Both the position numbers and the translations under genes were made by a program. DNA of 36,021 bases from assembly GCA_025363675.1 (NCBI GenBank), contig JANYDJ010000232.1, positions 1-36,021 on the forward strand. Reading direction: 5' to 3'. Positions 26,428 through 34,367 of the stretch are shown in pieces. Source of the DNA: Flavobacteriaceae bacterium (GTDB taxonomy: Bacteria; Bacteroidota; Bacteroidia; UKL13-3). Below the pieces are notes generated by a model. It was not told the origin of the DNA. It did no database searches and saw only the letters and a list, made by a program, of their open reading frames with translations. Numbering within the stretch: the first letter of the stretch is position 1; each line of letters begins with the position of its first letter.

Positions 26428-26793
26428 ATGATTCGTGTTCTCAGTATTTCAAATAAATTTAAGCGAGCCAATTCGTATGTACTTGTTGCAGGAATAGTTT
26501 TCATTCTTATATCATCGGCACTAAGTCTTTATACTACTGAAGAAATATTTGCCATGTTTTTAAAAGACAGATACCAATTAATTGTGGTTCATGTGCTCAT
26601 CAATTTATTAATTTCAGTATTACTGATGATAGCAACTTGGCAAATAAACAAACGTGTACTTGGCGATGCTTTTGATAGATTGAATATTCAAAACCAACTA
26701 TGGTTTGCTATGCGATATTTTTGGATTTTCGGATTGGTGTCCATCTTTGCCCCGCTAGTTTTTTGGCTGCATACAGTGGTTGGAGAAGTATAA
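26428..26793 (+). CDS. small integral membrane protein of unknown function
   Basis: This 121-residue protein has three predicted membrane helices at about 18-38, 49-70 and 93-115, joined by short charged loops (TTEEIFAMFLKDRYQ; NKRVLGDAFDRLNIQ). The N-terminus is basic (FKRAN), suggesting a cytoplasmic N-terminus. I do not recognise a family or catalytic residues. It stands alone on the plus strand, between the divergent E1 gene and the convergent lipoprotein gene, and is not in an operon. The 74 bp to the next gene contain no clear terminator. Frame length, helix pattern and codon use support a real gene. Confidence 0.6.
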   Translation: MIRVLSISNKFKRANSYVLVAGIVFILISSALSLYTTEEIFAMFLKDRYQLIVVHVLINLLISVLLMIATWQINKRVLGDAFDRLNIQNQLWFAMRYFWIFGLVSIFAPLVFWLHTVVGEV

Positions 26794-26867
26794 TTATTAT
26801 ATAATACATCTCTGCTCTTTACGAATCAATCCTGTCAAAATAGTTTTCTTGGTAAAATTAAAATATA

Positions 26868-27650
26868 TTAATAGTATTGTATTTTCCTTTGAATTATTTG
26901 CTGTGGCCGACCAGCTCCGTGTGGGTCATAAGTAGTCTGTTTTATCCAATTATCCTTTTCATCTAATTCGTAAGTATATAGGTTTGTACGTTTAATTTTA
27001 CCACCTGAGTCATAAAAAATTTGTTTACTTACATTTCCATTATCATCATATTCAAAATTGCTTTTAGAAGAAACATCTGAGACATTAACAATTTCTTCTA
27101 TTCTTCTATTTTGACTATTATATTTATATAAAGCTTCAGGAATAATTGAATTACTTGAGGCAGAATCATTTTCTTGAATCAAATTATTATTTTCGTCATA
27201 ATAATAAGTTATTTTATTGTGGAACAATGAACTAGAATTGATGTAATCAAAATAAGTATTTGTTTTTAGAAGCCCATTAATGTATGTTTTAATTATTTTT
27301 CTGTGAAGAGAGCTGTCATATTTCTGTGAAGTAGTTTTACTAAAAATACTATCAAAACGATATATTAATATTTCAATATTCTTATTAGTTGAATCATGCA
27401 GATAAAAGCTTTTAAATTTAGTTTGTCGGTCATAGAAATATATTAATTGAGTAGAAGATATTAAATAGCCCATTTCATTGAAATAATAATATTGTTTATT
27501 GTTTTCATTAGGATTTTGGTCAAACTCTTCAATAGATTTTACTTTGCCTTTCATATTCATTTTTTCTAAATCATTTTCTATATTTTTACGAGTTGAAGAG
27601 CAACTATATAGTAATATTATTATAGTGATAAATGCACTGGAATTTTTCAT
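26868..27650 (-). CDS. lipoprotein with YD (Rhs-like) repeats
   Basis: The 260-residue protein has a lipoprotein signal (hydrophobic run, then LLYSCSS with Cys at about 17). The mature part has degenerate YD repeats of the Rhs/wall-associated type: YYYFNEMGYLISST, TYYYDENNNLIQEND, YKYNSQNRRIEEI, FEYDDNGNVSKQIFYD and DEKDNWIKQTTYD. Proteins of this size in Bacteroidota are usually cell-surface or periplasmic lipoproteins of unknown role, and no toxin domain follows the repeats. The gene is more AT-rich than its neighbours. It starts 25 bp after the stop of the ATPase gene on the same strand and has no promoter motif of its own, so the two probably form one transcript. Confidence 0.72.
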   Translation of the reverse strand: MKNSSAFITIIILLYSCSSTRKNIENDLEKMNMKGKVKSIEEFDQNPNENNKQYYYFNEMGYLISSTQLIYFYDRQTKFKSFYLHDSTNKNIEILIYRFDSIFSKTTSQKYDSSLHRKIIKTYINGLLKTNTYFDYINSSSLFHNKITYYYDENNNLIQENDSASSNSIIPEALYKYNSQNRRIEEIVNVSDVSSKSNFEYDDNGNVSKQIFYDSGGKIKRTNLYTYELDEKDNWIKQTTYDPHGAGRPQQIIQRKIQYY

Positions 27651-27675
27651 ATTTTAGTTGTTTTTTTGAATGGTC

Positions 27676-28803
27676 TTATCCATCAATCCAATCTAAATAA
27701 TTTTCTTGGTTTATAGTTTGGAACAACGCTTTTGGATATGATTTTGTAAACGCAGTAGGGGCTTTTATTTTTGTATCTTTCCATTTACATTCGAAAGCAG
27801 AAAGTTTTTTATTTTTCAGTTCTATTAAATCAATTTCCTGCCCATCGTAGGTTCTCCAAAAATAACTTTCAACCATCAGTTGTTTATATTCGTTGAGTTT
27901 TATTCTTTCGCCCAATATATATTGTTCCCACAAAATACCGATATCACTTCGCAATGCTGCGGGCCTAAAATCGTTGATAATGGCATTACGTACACCATTA
28001 TCGATAAAGTACCATTTTTTGCTTTTCACGATTTCTTTTCTCAAGTTATTATTATAGCCACTTCGGCTATATATTACAAAAGCTTTCGATAATAAATCTA
28101 GATATCTAGATACTGTATTTTTGCTCATTCCCAGTTGTTTTCCCAACTCGTCTAGTGATACCTCGGAACCTACTTGGTAGGCAATCAGTTTGAGCAAATC
28201 TCTTAGTTTTTGTGAGTTATTTATATTTTCAAATATCAATATATCTTTTAATAAATAGGTATTTACCAATTCCTTTAAATATATAGCTTTTTCATCATCA
28301 TTATCCATAGTGCTTAATTCAGGGTAGCTGCCATATATTAATCGGTCTTCCAAATTTTGTTTTGTTTGTAACAGATTTTCATTTTGGTTCCATTCTATTT
28401 GAGCCAATGGGTATAAATGATATGATATACTTCTCCCCACCAAAGGTTCTCCCATTTGCACCAAATCGAATGCGGAAGAACCAGTAAGAATAATATGTAA
28501 TGGCTTAAGGGTATCAATCATTAACTTTACTTTTCTCGAAATATCTTTTATATATTGTGCTTCATCTATAATTAATAGTTTATATCCTTTCAGCAACTTC
28601 CGATAATTGGCTTCGCTTCTTCTCTCTAATAATACTTCGGTATCTCGGTCTTCTCCATTTAGCCAAAGCGTGGTTTCTTTTCGGGCTTCATATATCGTTT
28701 GCAAAATCTCAGTTTTGCCCACTCTTCTTGCTCCCAACACTAGGGATACTTTTTGCTTGGATAGGTTCTTTTCTATTACTTTTTGAAGAGTTCTGTTATA
28801 CAT
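27676..28803 (-). CDS. DUF4143-type AAA ATPase with winged helix and nuclease-like C-terminus
   Basis: This is a 375-residue P-loop ATPase. Walker A is GARRVGKT (24-31) and Walker B is LLIIDEAQ (76-83), followed by sensor IILTGSSAF. A helix-turn-helix region lies at about 200-235 (VSLDELGKQLGMSKNTVSRYLDLL). A C-terminal DUF4143 domain has a restriction-nuclease-like core (GQEIDLIELKNKKLSAFECKW). Family members are common in Bacteroidota and Archaea, often in accessory DNA; the biological role is not established. The frame is open to 28836, but the ATG at 28803 gives the usual family start and lies 19 nt after a TATATTTG box. The 32-bp repeat array lies directly upstream and the lipoprotein gene directly downstream. 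Confidence 0.88.
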   Translation of the reverse strand: MYNRTLQKVIEKNLSKQKVSLVLGARRVGKTEILQTIYEARKETTLWLNGEDRDTEVLLERRSEANYRKLLKGYKLLIIDEAQYIKDISRKVKLMIDTLKPLHIILTGSSAFDLVQMGEPLVGRSISYHLYPLAQIEWNQNENLLQTKQNLEDRLIYGSYPELSTMDNDDEKAIYLKELVNTYLLKDILIFENINNSQKLRDLLKLIAYQVGSEVSLDELGKQLGMSKNTVSRYLDLLSKAFVIYSRSGYNNNLRKEIVKSKKWYFIDNGVRNAIINDFRPAALRSDIGILWEQYILGERIKLNEYKQLMVESYFWRTYDGQEIDLIELKNKKLSAFECKWKDTKIKAPTAFTKSYPKALFQTINQENYLDWIDG

Positions 28804-28822
28804 AATCGCATAATTAACCCCG

Positions 28823-28830
28823 CAAATATA
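28823..28830 (-). promoter_or_regulatory. -7 box of the DUF4143 ATPase gene
   Basis: On the minus strand TATATTTG (28830-28823) matches TAnnTTTG exactly and ends 19 nt before the ATG at 28803. A TTG in the first repeat unit (28859-28857) is 26 nt upstream, rather far for a -33 element. The repeat array begins only 10 bp upstream of the box. Confidence 0.6.
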
Positions 28831-28840
28831 ACACAAAAAA

Positions 28841-28973
28841 CATTAATTCAGTCAGTCAATCGACCAAATTAACATTAATTCAGTCAGTCAATTGACCAAA
28901 TTAATGTTAATTCAGTCAGTCAATTGACCAAATTAATGTTAATTCAGTCAGTCAATTGACCAAATTAACATTA
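28841..28973. repeat. four 32-bp tandem repeats upstream of the ATPase gene
   Basis: Units start at 28841, 28873, 28905 and 28937; a partial CATTA follows at 28969. Each contains AATTCAGTCAGTCAA and ACCAAATTAA. Units 2-4 have the perfect 10-bp palindrome GTCAATTGAC (28887-28896, 28919-28928, 28951-28960); unit 1 has GTCAATCGAC. The first bases of units 1 and 2 are CATTAA and those of units 3 and 4 are TGTTAA, so the junctions read TTAACATTAA or its exact reverse complement TTAATGTTAA. There are no spacers, so it is not CRISPR. By position it is a candidate operator array or a recently expanded repeat. Confidence 0.9.
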
Positions 28974-29014
28974 TATAATCATAAAATATTGATAAACAGC
29001 AAAATGTCTTTTTA

Positions 29015-31627
29015 CTAAACTAGCATGCCTAATTGTTCCTTCAAAGTAGCTAGTTTATTTTCAGCATCGGCTTTCTTTTGAAGTTCCTTTTCTATTACAT
29101 CGGGTTTGGCATTGGCCATAAATCTTTCGTTGCTTAATTTAGTTTCTACACTTTTGAGGAAACCTTCCAGATAATTTATTTCTTCACCAATTCGTTTTGA
29201 TTCTGTATCTTTATCAAGTTCTACTGGGATAAATGCTTCATCGGTATTTATTAAAAAACTATAGGCACCATGTATTTTTTCTGTAGTGAAATTTAATGCA
29301 GATATATTCGCTAGTTTAATAATTAATTCTTCAAAGTTTTTATAATCATTTTTATGCTGAGTTATTATATATAATTCCACAGATTCTTTGGGAGATATTC
29401 CTTTACTATTGCGAAAAGCACGAACTTCTGAAATAAGAAGCAAAGCTTTATCGGCATCAACTTTAGGTGAGCCAAAAGTTTTTGGCCATTGGGCTATACA
29501 TATACTATCACCATCATTTCTAGCTTGCAACTCTTGCCAAAGTTCTTCTGTAATAAAAGGCATAATAGGATGAAGCAATCGTAAGATGCTGTCAAATACA
29601 ATAATTGTAGCATCATATAATTCTTTAGCTATGGGTTGTCCATATACAGGTTTTACCATTTCTAAATACCAAGAGCAGAAATCGTCCCAAACCAATTTAT
29701 ATATTTTCATCAAACCTTCGCTCAAACGGAATTTCTCGAAGTCGTCATTTACTTCATTTATTATTTCATCGAAACGATTGTGAAACCAATCAATATATAG
29801 TTTTTGATTGTTCGATTCGTCCGCCGGGGTGGATAGGTTTTCATCCACTTCCCAACTTTTTATAAGTCGGAAAGCATTCCAAAGTTTGTTGCTGAAATTT
29901 CTGCCTTGCTCTACTTGGCTTTCATCAAACAATATATCATTTCCGGCAGGCGAACATAATAGCATCCCTAGTCGCACACCATCAGCACCATATTTTGCTA
30001 TAAGGTCTAGGGGGTCAGGGCTGTTGCCAAGGCTTTTGCTCATTTTGCGGCGTTGTTTGTCGCGAACAATTCCAGTTAGATATACATTGTTAAAAGGTTT
30101 TTGTCCTCGGTATTCGTAGCCTGCCATAATCATACGGGCCACCCAAAAGAATAAAATTTCTGGAGCAGTTACAAGATCATTTGTTGGGTAGTAATAATTT
30201 ATTTCAGGATTATCGGGGTGCTCAATGCCATCGAATAAACTGATAGGCCACAGCCATGACGATGCCCAGGTATCCAAGCAATCTTCGTCCTGTTTTAAAG
30301 TATTATATAATATGTTCTGTTCTTTACATTTTTCTTTCGCATCTTCTAAAGTTGCAGCAACTACAAATTGCCCATCTTCATTATACCAAGCAGGTATGCG
30401 GTGGCCCCACCAAAGTTGGCGGCTCAAGCACCAGTCCTTCACATTCTCCATCCAGTGTTTGTAGGTATTGATAAATTTATTGGGAATTAAATTTACTTCA
30501 CCATTTATAACAGCATCGTAAGCGGGTTTGCTAAATTCTTTCATTTTCAAAAACCATTGCATACTAAGCTTTGGCTCTATTGCTGCATCTGTTCTTTCGC
30601 TATACCCTACATTGTTTGTATAGTCTTCTATTTTTTCTAACAGACCTTGAGCTTCTAATTCTTTGATAGCTTGTTTGCGGGCCACAAATCTATCAAGCCC
30701 TACAAATGCACCAGCCCCTTCAGCAATAGTTCCATCATCATTTAAGCAATCAATTACTGGGAGCCCATGACGCTGGCCGATTTCGTAATCGACTATATCA
30801 TGGGCGGGAGTAACTTTTAAACAGCCTGTTCCAAATTCTATATCAATTGCTTCATCAAATATGATAGGCACTGCACGATTCACAAACGGAACAATTACTT
30901 TTTTGCCCTGCAAATGATTGTATCTTTCATCAGCAGGATTTACGGCAATTGCTACATCACCCATTATAGTTTCTGGACGAACAGTTGCTACAGTCAGGTA
31001 TCCTGAACCATCTTCATACATATATTTCACATAACACATTTTGCTATGTGTAGCCCTTGGAATTACTTCTTCATCGCTCACAGTTGTCTTTGCCGCAGGA
31101 TCCCAATTCACCATCCGGATGCCGCGGTATATATATCCCTTATTATATAAATCAATAAATACATTTACTACATCGCGTGAATATCCTTCATCCATAGTGA
31201 AAGCGGTACGATCCCAATCGCAGGAAGCTCCTAGCTTTTTAAGTTGGGCGAGTATAATCCCCCCATATTTATCTTTCCATTCAAAGGCATATTTCAAAAA
31301 TTCGTCCCTACTGATATCTGTTTTTTTGATTCCCTTTTCTTCCAGCATTTTTACCACTTTTGCTTCTGTTGCAATACTGGCATGGTCGGTTCCCGGAACC
31401 CAAAGTGCATTTTTGCCAAGCATTCTTGCACGGCGTATCAGCAGGTCTTGTATGGTGTTGTTGAGCATGTGGCCCATGTGTAAAACCCCTGTTACATTAG
31501 GCGGGGGAATTACGATGGTGTAGGGCTCACGTTCATCGGGCACCGAACGAAATAATTTCTTATCGAGCCAATATTTATACCACTTGTCTTCAACTGCGGC
31601 TGGATTATATTTGGTGTCTAAACTCAT
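29015..31627 (-). CDS. valS: valyl-tRNA synthetase
   Basis: ValS charges tRNA-Val. The 870-residue class I synthetase starts MSLDTKYNPAAVEDKWYKYW, the usual ValS opening. It has PPPNVTGVLHMGH (HIGH-type motif, 50-53), the editing domain with TVATVRPETIMGD (212-224) and GTGCLKVTPAHD, the WWGHRIPAWY segment (406-415), and KMSKS at 528-532. A C-terminal coiled coil (about 800-868) matches the family tRNA-binding arm. All expected motifs are intact. The ATG at 31627 lies exactly 20 nt after a TATTTTTG box. It is followed by 41 bp with no clear terminator and then the repeat array of the next gene. Confidence 0.97.
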   Translation of the reverse strand: MSLDTKYNPAAVEDKWYKYWLDKKLFRSVPDEREPYTIVIPPPNVTGVLHMGHMLNNTIQDLLIRRARMLGKNALWVPGTDHASIATEAKVVKMLEEKGIKKTDISRDEFLKYAFEWKDKYGGIILAQLKKLGASCDWDRTAFTMDEGYSRDVVNVFIDLYNKGYIYRGIRMVNWDPAAKTTVSDEEVIPRATHSKMCYVKYMYEDGSGYLTVATVRPETIMGDVAIAVNPADERYNHLQGKKVIVPFVNRAVPIIFDEAIDIEFGTGCLKVTPAHDIVDYEIGQRHGLPVIDCLNDDGTIAEGAGAFVGLDRFVARKQAIKELEAQGLLEKIEDYTNNVGYSERTDAAIEPKLSMQWFLKMKEFSKPAYDAVINGEVNLIPNKFINTYKHWMENVKDWCLSRQLWWGHRIPAWYNEDGQFVVAATLEDAKEKCKEQNILYNTLKQDEDCLDTWASSWLWPISLFDGIEHPDNPEINYYYPTNDLVTAPEILFFWVARMIMAGYEYRGQKPFNNVYLTGIVRDKQRRKMSKSLGNSPDPLDLIAKYGADGVRLGMLLCSPAGNDILFDESQVEQGRNFSNKLWNAFRLIKSWEVDENLSTPADESNNQKLYIDWFHNRFDEIINEVNDDFEKFRLSEGLMKIYKLVWDDFCSWYLEMVKPVYGQPIAKELYDATIIVFDSILRLLHPIMPFITEELWQELQARNDGDSICIAQWPKTFGSPKVDADKALLLISEVRAFRNSKGISPKESVELYIITQHKNDYKNFEELIIKLANISALNFTTEKIHGAYSFLINTDEAFIPVELDKDTESKRIGEEINYLEGFLKSVETKLSNERFMANAKPDVIEKELQKKADAENKLATLKEQLGMLV

Positions 31628-31647
31628 ATACTATATAATAATTGCTG

Positions 31648-31655
31648 CAAAAATA
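31648..31655 (-). promoter_or_regulatory. -7 box of valS
   Basis: On the minus strand TATTTTTG (31655-31648) matches TAnnTTTG and ends exactly 20 nt before the ATG at 31627. No TTG is visible at the normal -33 distance. The rest of the valS-hpf gap (to about 31890) holds no convincing gene; a 70-codon minus-strand frame there lacks any recognisable feature. Confidence 0.45.
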
Positions 31656-31892
31656 GATATATAGCTTTTATAATCCCCCTTAAAATATGGGGCTGAAAAA
31701 AAAAACACAGATTTATCAATATCTGTGGATATGAAAAAATAATGAAGTGATTCATAACATTATGGAAACTAATCATAGAGAAATGACTATTTATATTTGG
31801 ATTTATCAATCTGATGTTCTTAATTCGAAGGTGCATTGCAGCCTGGTCCGCTAAAAGCCTTTAGAACCAAGAGACCAAACCAAATACTGCCC

Positions 31893-31921
31893 TTGGGTTC
31901 ACGAACCCGCACTTAGTTTTC
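31893..31921 (+). promoter_or_regulatory. possible hpf promoter with a palindrome in its spacer
   Basis: TTG (31893-31895), an 18-nt spacer and TAGTTTTC (31914-31921; one mismatch to TAnnTTTG) precede hpf. The inverted repeat GGGTTC-AC-GAACCC (31895-31908) fills most of the spacer and could be an operator. It superficially resembles a tRNA T-arm, but no complete tRNA fold was found. Confidence 0.35.
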
Positions 31922-31949
31922 TGAAATTTTTAATTTAATAACCAAAGAC

Positions 31950-32249
31950 ATGAAAATTGACATCCAATCTATCCATTTCGACGCCGACAAAAAGTTAATT
32001 GATTTTATCAACGCCAAAGTTGAGAAACTACGCACGTTTTACGATGGACATTTAGATTTAAAGGTATTCCTCCGCCTACAGAAAGTTGAGGTAAAACACA
32101 ACAAATTAGTAGAAATGAAATTGATGGTGAACGGACAAGTGCTATTTGTAGAGCACGAGCACCAATCATTTGAAGCCGCTCTCGATATGGCACTCGACTC
32201 ATTAGTGGCCCAATTGAAACGTTTCAAGGAAAAAATGAAAGGACTTTAA
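31950..32249 (+). CDS. hpf: ribosome hibernation-promoting factor, short form
   Basis: HPF/RaiA-type protein that binds the small ribosomal subunit in slow growth and inactivates or pairs ribosomes. The 99 residues match the short HPF (YfiA) form without the C-terminal dimerisation domain. The fold pattern is visible: MKIDIQSIHFDADKKLIDFI, KVEKLRTFYDGHLDLKVFL, a strand with VEMKLMVNGQVLFVE, and a final helix AALDMALDSLVAQLKRFKEK. It is transcribed alone, between a possible promoter and a strong terminator. In many Bacteroidota hpf is next to tRNA genes and tuf; none is seen here. Confidence 0.93.
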   Translation: MKIDIQSIHFDADKKLIDFINAKVEKLRTFYDGHLDLKVFLRLQKVEVKHNKLVEMKLMVNGQVLFVEHEHQSFEAALDMALDSLVAQLKRFKEKMKGL

Positions 32250-32271
32250 TTCAATCTATTCTCTAAACAAT

Positions 32272-32306
32272 AAAAAAACCGAACAAGTAATTGTCCGGTT
32301 TTTTTT
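32272..32306 (+). terminator. rho-independent terminator of hpf
   Basis: AAAAAAACCG (32272-32281) pairs with CGGTTTTTT; after one A/C mismatch, ACAA pairs with TTGT around a GTAA loop. The right arm runs into eight T. The hairpin begins 22 bp after the hpf stop and can work in both directions. Confidence 0.85.
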
Positions 32307-32350
32307 ATGGGTTTTAAAAATTAGGCTTATATTGCAGGTCTATTTATAAA

Positions 32351-32710
32351 ATGATAACCCACAAATGGGTAGAAGACAACCCAGACAGTAGTGGTGTAGC
32401 ATTTCAAGACTTTGTGCCTGACACTACAACTATTATTGATACAGTTCATATAAATACTATATTATACCCCAACCCCACTAGTAACTTAATAACGTTAGAT
32501 ATTACCAATAAAGACTTGACAAGTCCTACGTTTACTCATCAAATAACAGATATGTACGGCACTCTTAAAGAAACGCACACCATAACTGTACCAAACGGCA
32601 CAACAGGGCATTATACTTATGATGTAAGTGCCTACACAGCAGGGGTATACTTTCATTATGTGCTACAAAACAGCAAAGTCTACGTTTCAGATATATTTAT
32701 AAAATACTAA
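32351..32710 (+). pseudogene. orphan T9SS C-terminal domain fragment, 5'-truncated
   Basis: The 119-residue open frame consists almost only of a T9SS type A sorting domain: INTILYPNPTSNLITLDI, then HQITDMYGTLKETHTI, then YDVSAYTAGVYFHYVLQNSK. It has no signal peptide, and an in-frame stop lies upstream at 32315-32317. The sequence before the sorting domain begins abruptly. The best reading is the 3' remnant of a T9SS cargo gene whose 5' part was lost, perhaps by recombination next to the hpf terminator. An intracellular product could not use the Sec/T9SS route. The next gene begins 3 bp after its stop. A small real gene with an unusual function is the less likely alternative. Confidence 0.65.
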
Positions 32711-32713
32711 ATT

Positions 32714-34300
32714 ATGAGAATTGCTAAATGTATTTTAATATTTATTACTACAATAAATATGGTGAATGCACAGCCTTACAAAAAAATGTTACCTGACGAT
32801 GGTGGGCTTACATGGCATAATTATGAAGCATATGATAAAGGGTTCTATTTGTTTAAACCTTTCTATTCTAATAATTCAATTTTAAAAGTAGATGCCAACG
32901 GCAATAAACTTTGGCAACGAGACATTAGAAGTGATAAATATTATCTTAACCCAACTGCCATATACCCCACTGATGATGGTGGGGTATTGGTGGGGGGATA
33001 CAGCAGCTTAGTGGACAGTACAGGAAGTTTTTTTTTAATGAAACTAAATGCTTGTGGCGAAAAAGAGTGGTGTAAAGACTATGACAAAGGGAATTATATA
33101 AGCAATGCCTATGTATTCGCACTATACAAAAACGGTGAAAACTATATAATGGGTTGCCAATCTATTATAAGTCCAGATAATTATGGTTCCTATTATACAT
33201 TTGACACCTTAGGAAATATGATAAACCAGTTCCATGTCAAAAATCATGATGCTGTATACCGATATTTTAGATATATGAACCCTCAATACTGCTTTGCCTA
33301 TTCAAGCATATATACTTATGTTTATCCCCATGATACCAACGCTATAGGTACACATAGCTGTAATATTGGCATTGATACAAATGGGGATTGTAGGTGGATA
33401 GATGTGGTAGGGGTAGATAGTGGTAATTTTGTGAGCCGTTCATTAAATGCTGTTAATTATAGAAACGGTTTTGCTTACGGTGGTGGGAACTGTATGGGCA
33501 ACGCACTTTTAACAAAATTAAATGGTAAGGGAAATATTAGTTGGTTAAAATATATAGGAAAATATAATCCCCTAACCTATGAAAATGGAATCCACGCCTT
33601 AAATTTTGCTTCTGACTCTACTTTGTTAATTGGTATGGTCACGACTGAGATTTTGAATTTCAACGCAGAATATTCTACTGTATTATACCTCTGCGATACA
33701 GCAGCCAATATAAAAGACAGCTTAGTATTTGGTGATACCGGCACCATGGAAAAATATAGATGTTTGGATATATTAAACACCAGCGATGGTAATTTCCTAT
33801 TAATATTCCAGTATAAAAAAGGACCAGGCGATAGTGATTTTGTTTACCTGCAAAAAATAAATAATAAACTACAAACTGTAAATTTTGATACCGCTACTCA
33901 TATATATGACTGGAAGTGTGGACATGCTGTTAAGCCTTATGATTCGATAAATATAGACGATGCTAAGCGGGTAAAGATATTATATGATTCCACCAAGTTT
34001 ATAACGTATGTGCATTACCCGGCATCAATAAACAATATAGTAGCTATTAAGTACACTGTAAATCTTTACCCCAACCCTGCTACAGATATTCTCCATATAG
34101 ATTTATCTGATTTTAGTTCACTGCACAATTTATATATAGAACTTATAGATATGACCGGAAAAACTATTATACAACAAAAGGTATCTGCGGGTACTAACAT
34201 ACATACATTAGATATACAAAATATTGCTGTTGGCACTTATAATGTTGTTGTATTATCGGGCAATGAGAAGTTATCGTGGAGTATGGTGGTGAAACATTAG
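32714..34300 (+). CDS. secreted beta-propeller-like protein with T9SS tail
   Basis: This 528-residue exported protein has a signal peptide (MRIAKCILIFITTINMVNAQ). Repeated blade-like segments occupy about 25-430. They follow the pattern LKVDANGNKLWQRDI, YPTDDGGVLVGGYSS, FFLMKLNACGEKEWCKDY and LLTKLNGKGNISWLKYIG, as in many Bacteroidota T9SS cargo proteins (K-L-x-x-x-G-x-x-x-W motifs). The T9SS sorting domain begins at about 445 (VNLYPNPATDILHIDL) and ends VGTYNVVVLSGNEKLSWSMVVKH. Ligand or activity is unknown; no enzyme motif was seen. It starts 3 bp after the orphan fragment and could have been expressed with its parent gene. It ends at a shared bidirectional terminator. Confidence 0.82.
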   Translation: MRIAKCILIFITTINMVNAQPYKKMLPDDGGLTWHNYEAYDKGFYLFKPFYSNNSILKVDANGNKLWQRDIRSDKYYLNPTAIYPTDDGGVLVGGYSSLVDSTGSFFLMKLNACGEKEWCKDYDKGNYISNAYVFALYKNGENYIMGCQSIISPDNYGSYYTFDTLGNMINQFHVKNHDAVYRYFRYMNPQYCFAYSSIYTYVYPHDTNAIGTHSCNIGIDTNGDCRWIDVVGVDSGNFVSRSLNAVNYRNGFAYGGGNCMGNALLTKLNGKGNISWLKYIGKYNPLTYENGIHALNFASDSTLLIGMVTTEILNFNAEYSTVLYLCDTAANIKDSLVFGDTGTMEKYRCLDILNTSDGNFLLIFQYKKGPGDSDFVYLQKINNKLQTVNFDTATHIYDWKCGHAVKPYDSINIDDAKRVKILYDSTKFITYVHYPASINNIVAIKYTVNLYPNPATDILHIDLSDFSSLHNLYIELIDMTGKTIIQQKVSAGTNIHTLDIQNIAVGTYNVVVLSGNEKLSWSMVVKH

Positions 34301-34313
34301 AATTGAGAATCAT

Positions 34314-34348
34314 AAAAAAGCCAGACTATATTATAGCCTGGCTTTTTT
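34314..34348. terminator. bidirectional terminator between the T9SS cargo gene and porX
   Basis: AAAAAAGCCAG (34314-34324) pairs perfectly with CTGGCTTTTTT (34338-34348) around a 13-nt loop. It has a T-run on either strand and sits 13 bp after the plus-strand stop and 19 bp before the porX stop. Confidence 0.88.
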
Positions 34349-34367
34349 ATGAATAGCAACTTGCAGT

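Noticed and set aside
26868-27650. Rhs-type toxin
   Set aside because: YD repeats are present, but the protein is short, is a lipoprotein and has no C-terminal toxin domain or immunity gene.
28841-28973. CRISPR-like array of 32-bp units
   Set aside because: The units abut directly without unique spacers and no cas genes are nearby; it is a tandem repeat.
31041-31523. 160-codon plus-strand frame
   Set aside because: It lies fully antisense within valS, which is unambiguous.
31624-31836. 70-codon minus-strand frame upstream of valS
   Set aside because: It overlaps the valS start and promoter, has low-complexity hydrophobic content and resembles no family.
31836-31916. tRNA-like sequence before hpf (AGCCTGGT segment, GGGTTCACGAACCC T-arm look-alike, possible 6-bp outer stem)
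   Set aside because: The T-loop is the wrong length, no proper anticodon stem is found, and the hairpin is explained as well by a promoter palindrome.
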